In this document: positions 1 to 64,000 of the stretch, in pieces
Numbering within the stretch: the first letter of the stretch is position 1
Layout of the letters: each line of letters opens with the position of its first letter
Source: Pseudorasbora parva
Taxonomy: Eukaryota > Chordata > Actinopteri > Cypriniformes > Gobionidae
Direction of reading: 5' to 3'
Assembly (NCBI RefSeq): GCF_024679245.1
Contig: NC_090178.1
Location: 30,512,242 to 30,576,241, forward strand
DNA length: 64,000 bases
Notes under the pieces: model-generated
The model's input: the letters and a program-made list of their open reading frames with translations, nothing else
Told to the model about the DNA's origin: nothing
The model's database searches: none
Translations under genes and position numbers: made by a program

Positions 1-373
1 TTTGTAAGTTTAATAAGGATTATTCTTTAATTTAAACAGTTATATATGCAGTTATATACTTTATTCAATTTCTGTACCTTTCTGTAGGCCAGTAGGCCTG
101 TACATTTTAATTTAATGCACACATAAGTGAGGTCAAGTTAAACATTTTAGTTTGAGTTTTATTTTATACTGTGGGTTGTTGCAATGTGCTAAATAAATAT
201 TTGCATAATTTGTAATTGATTTACTATTTGAAACTTTAATATTAAAAAGTATAAAAAACTTTATAGTATAAGTACATAAAAGTTACACAGTCATAGCATT
301 TGCCATAAATGCAGTGGATAATTGGCATAATTTCTGTTAGTGTTTCGGTTTCAGCCAATCATTTTTATTTCAG

Positions 374-513
374 TGCATCCCTACTGACAATGTTCTGCTC
401 GGTATGTCATCAACATGCTTCAGAAGGCCAAAACTAGTAGTTTCATTGTTGGTACTAAAAACCTAAAACTGGAAGCCATAAAAGACCACGAATCATCCAA
501 ATGCCACATCCAG
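374..513 (+). pseudogene. Relic of a hAT-type transposase zinc-finger exon
   Basis: Plus-strand fragment resembling the TTF-type zinc finger of hAT-derived proteins. It has a CxxC (CSVCHQHA) in one frame, then FIVGTKNLKLEAIKDHESSK and CH in the next, ending CAG|GTAAAA like a donor site. The two halves are in different frames, so it is broken. The match is a remembered pattern only. It lies in a C4 intron, antisense to C4. Confidence 0.4.
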
Positions 514-1430
514 GTAAAAAAAAAAAAAAAAAAAGAGCGCACAGATCCCTACTCATTTAATGAAATGTATATCAGTTCATGTTTGTGTGTGTATAAGAGA
601 GAAAGAAAAAATGTCAGTATTTCTTTGAGACTTGAGATTAAATAAACTGCTTTATCTTAGCAAGACAGCTCCTTGAAGTCATTGAGGAAAAGTGAGCACA
701 CATTGTATTGTGGTGTAATACATTCCCCTAAGTGGGCTTGCCCCCAGGGCACTGAATGCGCCACACCGAGAGAGATGGCTGCTTCCGAACACAAAGGTGG
801 TGTTTTAAAAACAACACCTCAAATTTAAACAACAAAATACCGTACACTTTGTGACTATCATATAAGCTTAGATAGAAGGCCAATAGTGTTAGCAAGCTGT
901 CTGAAGACGGAAATGTATATATTTGCATATACAGATCCTCAAAGCCAAATCACAGAGCATTTAACAGAATTTAACAAATGCATTAGGTAAACTAACCAGA
1001 CAAGGTTGATTTTTTTTACATTGTACTTTTAGACTAACTGCATTTTTGTGTTTTTCTTTTACTAAAACATCTTGGGATCCGTTGGACGTAGCTGGAGAGA
1101 GAAAGTTGGAAACCTGTCTGCTCTTGGCTTTAAATAAGAGTATAATCTACCTAATATAATGTGGAATCTGACCTGCAAGGTTCCTTTCAGAGTCGGGAGA
1201 GAGGGCAAGAGACAGGTGAACACCCGTCTCAAGTTCCACCTTTGCCAACTCAAGTGCAATTCTTATCACTGAAGCCCCCACACCACAGGACCCAAACTAT
1301 AATGCGCAAAAGCCCGTCTCTCATCACTTAAGAAGAGAGCCAGGTAGGAGGCTTCATTGGCATGTTTCCACAATTTGAGGTCTTGCAGACGCGTTCCCAT
1401 AGCATTGAAGCCACTATGCAGCCTTTATTT
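514..1430. other. Intronic sequence with no recognised gene
   Basis: AT-rich, with an 18-base A run near 517. I looked on the minus strand for the C4 exon that follows exon 31 and found no convincing match here, so it is probably beyond base 1. Bases 1-370 likewise show nothing I recognise. Confidence 0.5.
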
Positions 1431-2727
<1,297 letters not shown>

Positions 2728-2767
2728 CACACGCACACACAATGGAAATCATTTTTAAACTGCTTAC

Positions 2768-62006
<59,239 letters not shown>

Positions 62007-62300
62007 GGTGAGTATAAGTCCTATGTGAGCAGCAGAAGATTCCAGGCAGATTTTGGTCTCTCAGCTCTGTTATGCAGATGTTGCACAATAGCAACTGAGT
62101 AAATGTTATTATGAGGATTAAGGGTTTATCAGAGTTCTGTTATTGCACAACCAGGGTATGTGCGCTCTCATTGGATACACACTTAAAGTGACTTCTCCAA
62201 AATCATGTGATTTAAAAGAATTTCAGACAAAGAAGACACAAATCAATGATTGAATGTGCTTTGGCTCAATTCTATTTGGATCACTGGTCATTTTGAAAAT
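62007..62300 (-). promoter_or_regulatory. C4 proximal promoter with two C/EBP-like sites
   Basis: Upstream of the C4 start codon lie TTGCACAAT (62081-62089) and TTGCACAAC (62143-62151), both close to the C/EBP consensus. This suits a liver-expressed acute-phase gene. No canonical TATA box is evident. The transcription start cannot be fixed from sequence, and an upstream noncoding exon cannot be excluded. Confidence 0.4.
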
Positions 62301-62589
62301 GTATTACAAAATCACTAGTATCTATGTCCGCAGACTTTCATTAGATATTACTGAAACATTCTCAAATAATCAAGTGATTAAAAGAAATATAACAAAAGTT
62401 GGCACAAAATGAAGATTTGAAATAAAAAATAACATTACATGCAACTCTGTAGAACAAAAGGCCAGATGTTCTTGCTTCATTTGAAACACAAAATGTTCTT
62501 TTGAACATTCTCAAATCATGCTGAATAATATGATCATCAGCTCTTTCACAAATTTTTGGAGCCCATGCAGCACTCATATACACCAAGGC

Positions 62590-62730
62590 AGTAAAATAAG
62601 TAATATTGTACAATATTACAATTTAAAATAATTGTTTCCTATTTTAATATTTTCAGTCTTTAGTGTCACATGATCCTTCAGAAATCATTCTGCTGATTTG
62701 TTGCTCAAGAAACATTTATCATAAAAAAAT
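62590..62730. repeat. Dispersed fish repeat
   Basis: Contains GTCACATGATCCTTCAGAAATCATTCTGCTGATTTG (62665-62700), a widespread repeat motif in fish genomes that I know by pattern only. It is 600 bases upstream of C4. Confidence 0.45.
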
Positions 62731-62861
62731 AATAAAAATAAATAAAAATAAAACATTTGGAAACATTACAGCATGAAACACACTTCAGGTCTTTGCCTAC
62801 TGTTTTATGAATACTATAAAGTCAGACATCTCATCATTTCACATAAAGTTTTTCACCTTCT

Positions 62862-63518
62862 ATCCAGTAGGGAATCCTCCACCCATACCCAGAGTTATGG
62901 ACTTCCCATCCACTAGATATCGCCTATTCAAAACAAAGACGTAGTTTGATGAAGCCAGGTTTGAGCGCAGTATCTTGGGACATGTGGTCTTCACCTCACA
63001 GCCGGTGGAAAATAGGACTCGGGCAGAAATCACGTTCATGAATGCGGTTATTAACGTTACTGGAGTGTGAAGCAGAGCAGGACCGAGTGTTGAGCTGAGC
63101 ACGGCCGCTGGAGCGATTGTTATGCAAACACACGGCTCGCGAGCACCGGGACTTTTCACCGGGCGCCTGCATTATTCCGCTCTTCCGGTTATGATTATGA
63201 GGTAATCCAGCTCTGTTTATCATATTCGATACATTTAAGTGTGTCGAAAATTATGTTATGACGTTACTCCGTGTGTTCACTTGTTCACACTGCTAAGAGT
63301 AAAGCACTCCTGCCAAATAAAACACGAAACCGAGGGTAGCGCAGATATGACGCAATTGACAGGCGACTTCCTCAGACGCTATTCTGAAACGTCCCGGTCC
63401 TTAGTTAAAATAGCAATTTTCTCACAATTTACAAATAGTTGGAAACATTTGGGATACTGTAGGTACTCAGCTGAACAAAATATATAACACTGGCCTAGTG
63501 GTTTTTGGATATTTTACA
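62862..63518. mobile_element. Truncated inverted copy of the TTAA-type element at 10308
   Basis: Reverse-complement match to both halves of 10308-11412 (CCTATTCAAAACAAAG, CACAGCCGGTGGAAAATA, TTACAAATAGTTGGAAACAT) without the nested SINE. The tip that should follow 63518 is missing, replaced by DIRS sequence. Confidence 0.75.
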
Positions 63519-64000
63519 CCTAAAAATATGTGCACGTTTAAATGGAGATTATTCTCTTCATCGTGTGAGAAACATCACTTAGACTCAGTTGTAAGTTGTA
63601 GCTGCCTGGTTGGTACAGTGCTGAAGTTCTTGCAAGAGCAATTTTCTGCAAGGTTATCCCCATTCACTTTAAAGGTGTATGTGGTGGCCATAGCTGCTTA
63701 CCACACTCCTTTGGGTGATATGTCTTTGGGGAGAGACCCATTGGTATCCTGTTTCCTTCGTGGTACTTTGAGGCTGAGGCTTGCAGCTCCCACGAGGGTT
63801 CCATCTTGCAATTTGGCTGTGGTATTGGAGGGCCTTTCACTGCCCCCTTTGAGCCCATCCAGGAGGTTTCAGAAAAGTTTTTGGCCTTGAATGCTTGCAT
63901 GGTGAAGTATTTTCTTCATCCTAGGCCAGGTTATGTTCCTAAGGTTCCCACTAATGTGACTAGATCTATACTGTTGCAGGCCTTCTGTCTTCCGATCCCT
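63519..64000 (+). pseudogene. DIRS tyrosine-recombinase fragment running off the window
   Basis: Encodes FKWRLFSSSCEKHHLDSV, VGTVLKFLQEQFSARLSPFT, KVYVVAIAAYHTPLG and FLRGTLRLRL, matching the recombinase core-binding region of DIRS-A and DIRS-C, then start of the catalytic domain. A deletion removes the SSLKR block, since sequence jumps from EVSEKFLAL-like to FLHPRPGYVPKVPT-like. It extends past base 64000. Confidence 0.85.

Noticed and set aside
1062..1259. Minus-strand ORF before the microsatellite as the next C4 exon
   Set aside because: No resemblance to the C4 region after KVKMK and no convincing splice pair.

Overview
The window looks like nuclear DNA of a teleost fish, most likely a cyprinid. 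The evidence is an intron-rich vertebrate gene, AC, AT and GAA microsatellites, and a dense load of fish-type mobile elements (Tc1, hAT, TTAA-type MITEs, L2/CR1 LINEs, DIRS elements, a gypsy remnant, an LTR element). There is no prokaryotic-style gene organisation.

One host gene spans almost the whole window on the minus strand: complement component C4. I traced 31 consecutive coding exons from the start codon at 62006 down to 2768. All have GT/AG boundaries and all phases join, giving 4080 nt or 1360 codons. They cover the signal peptide, the MG domains of the beta chain, a basic beta/alpha processing site (RRNKR, residues 651-655), the six-cysteine C4a anaphylatoxin (656-736), the thioester domain with GCAEQ (995-999) and an isotype motif NPVIH that supplies the catalytic His (1123), and part of the CUB region. 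The remaining C-terminal exons lie beyond base 1. Thioester in exon 24 and isotype motif in exon 26 is, from memory, the human C4 layout.

The rest is mobile DNA in the introns. Bases 1-5900 hold microsatellites, a hAT element with a perfect 8-bp target duplication and a tRNA-like insert, and two Tc1-type elements. Bases 5900-23000 hold most exons, with TTAA-type elements, tandem tRNA-derived SINEs and a gypsy chromovirus remnant. Bases 23000-29000 (intron 3) hold a minus-strand DIRS element (DIRS-A).

Intron 1 (29538-61935, about 32.4 kb) is a nested nest. An L2/CR1 LINE on the minus strand (about 54780 to 30201) has been split twice in its 3' UTR. One split is a nearly identical-LTR element without recognisable gag/pol (30434-44957), which itself carries a gag-only DIRS (DIRS-B, 38222-43630) and several MITEs. 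The other split is a pol-bearing DIRS (DIRS-C, 45337-50457). A second LINE copy lies head-to-head on the plus strand (about 55010-60262). It keeps the uninterrupted structure and so serves as an empty-site reference. The promoter side of C4 (62007-62300) has two C/EBP-like sites. The window ends with a truncated TTAA-type element joined to a DIRS tyrosine-recombinase fragment.
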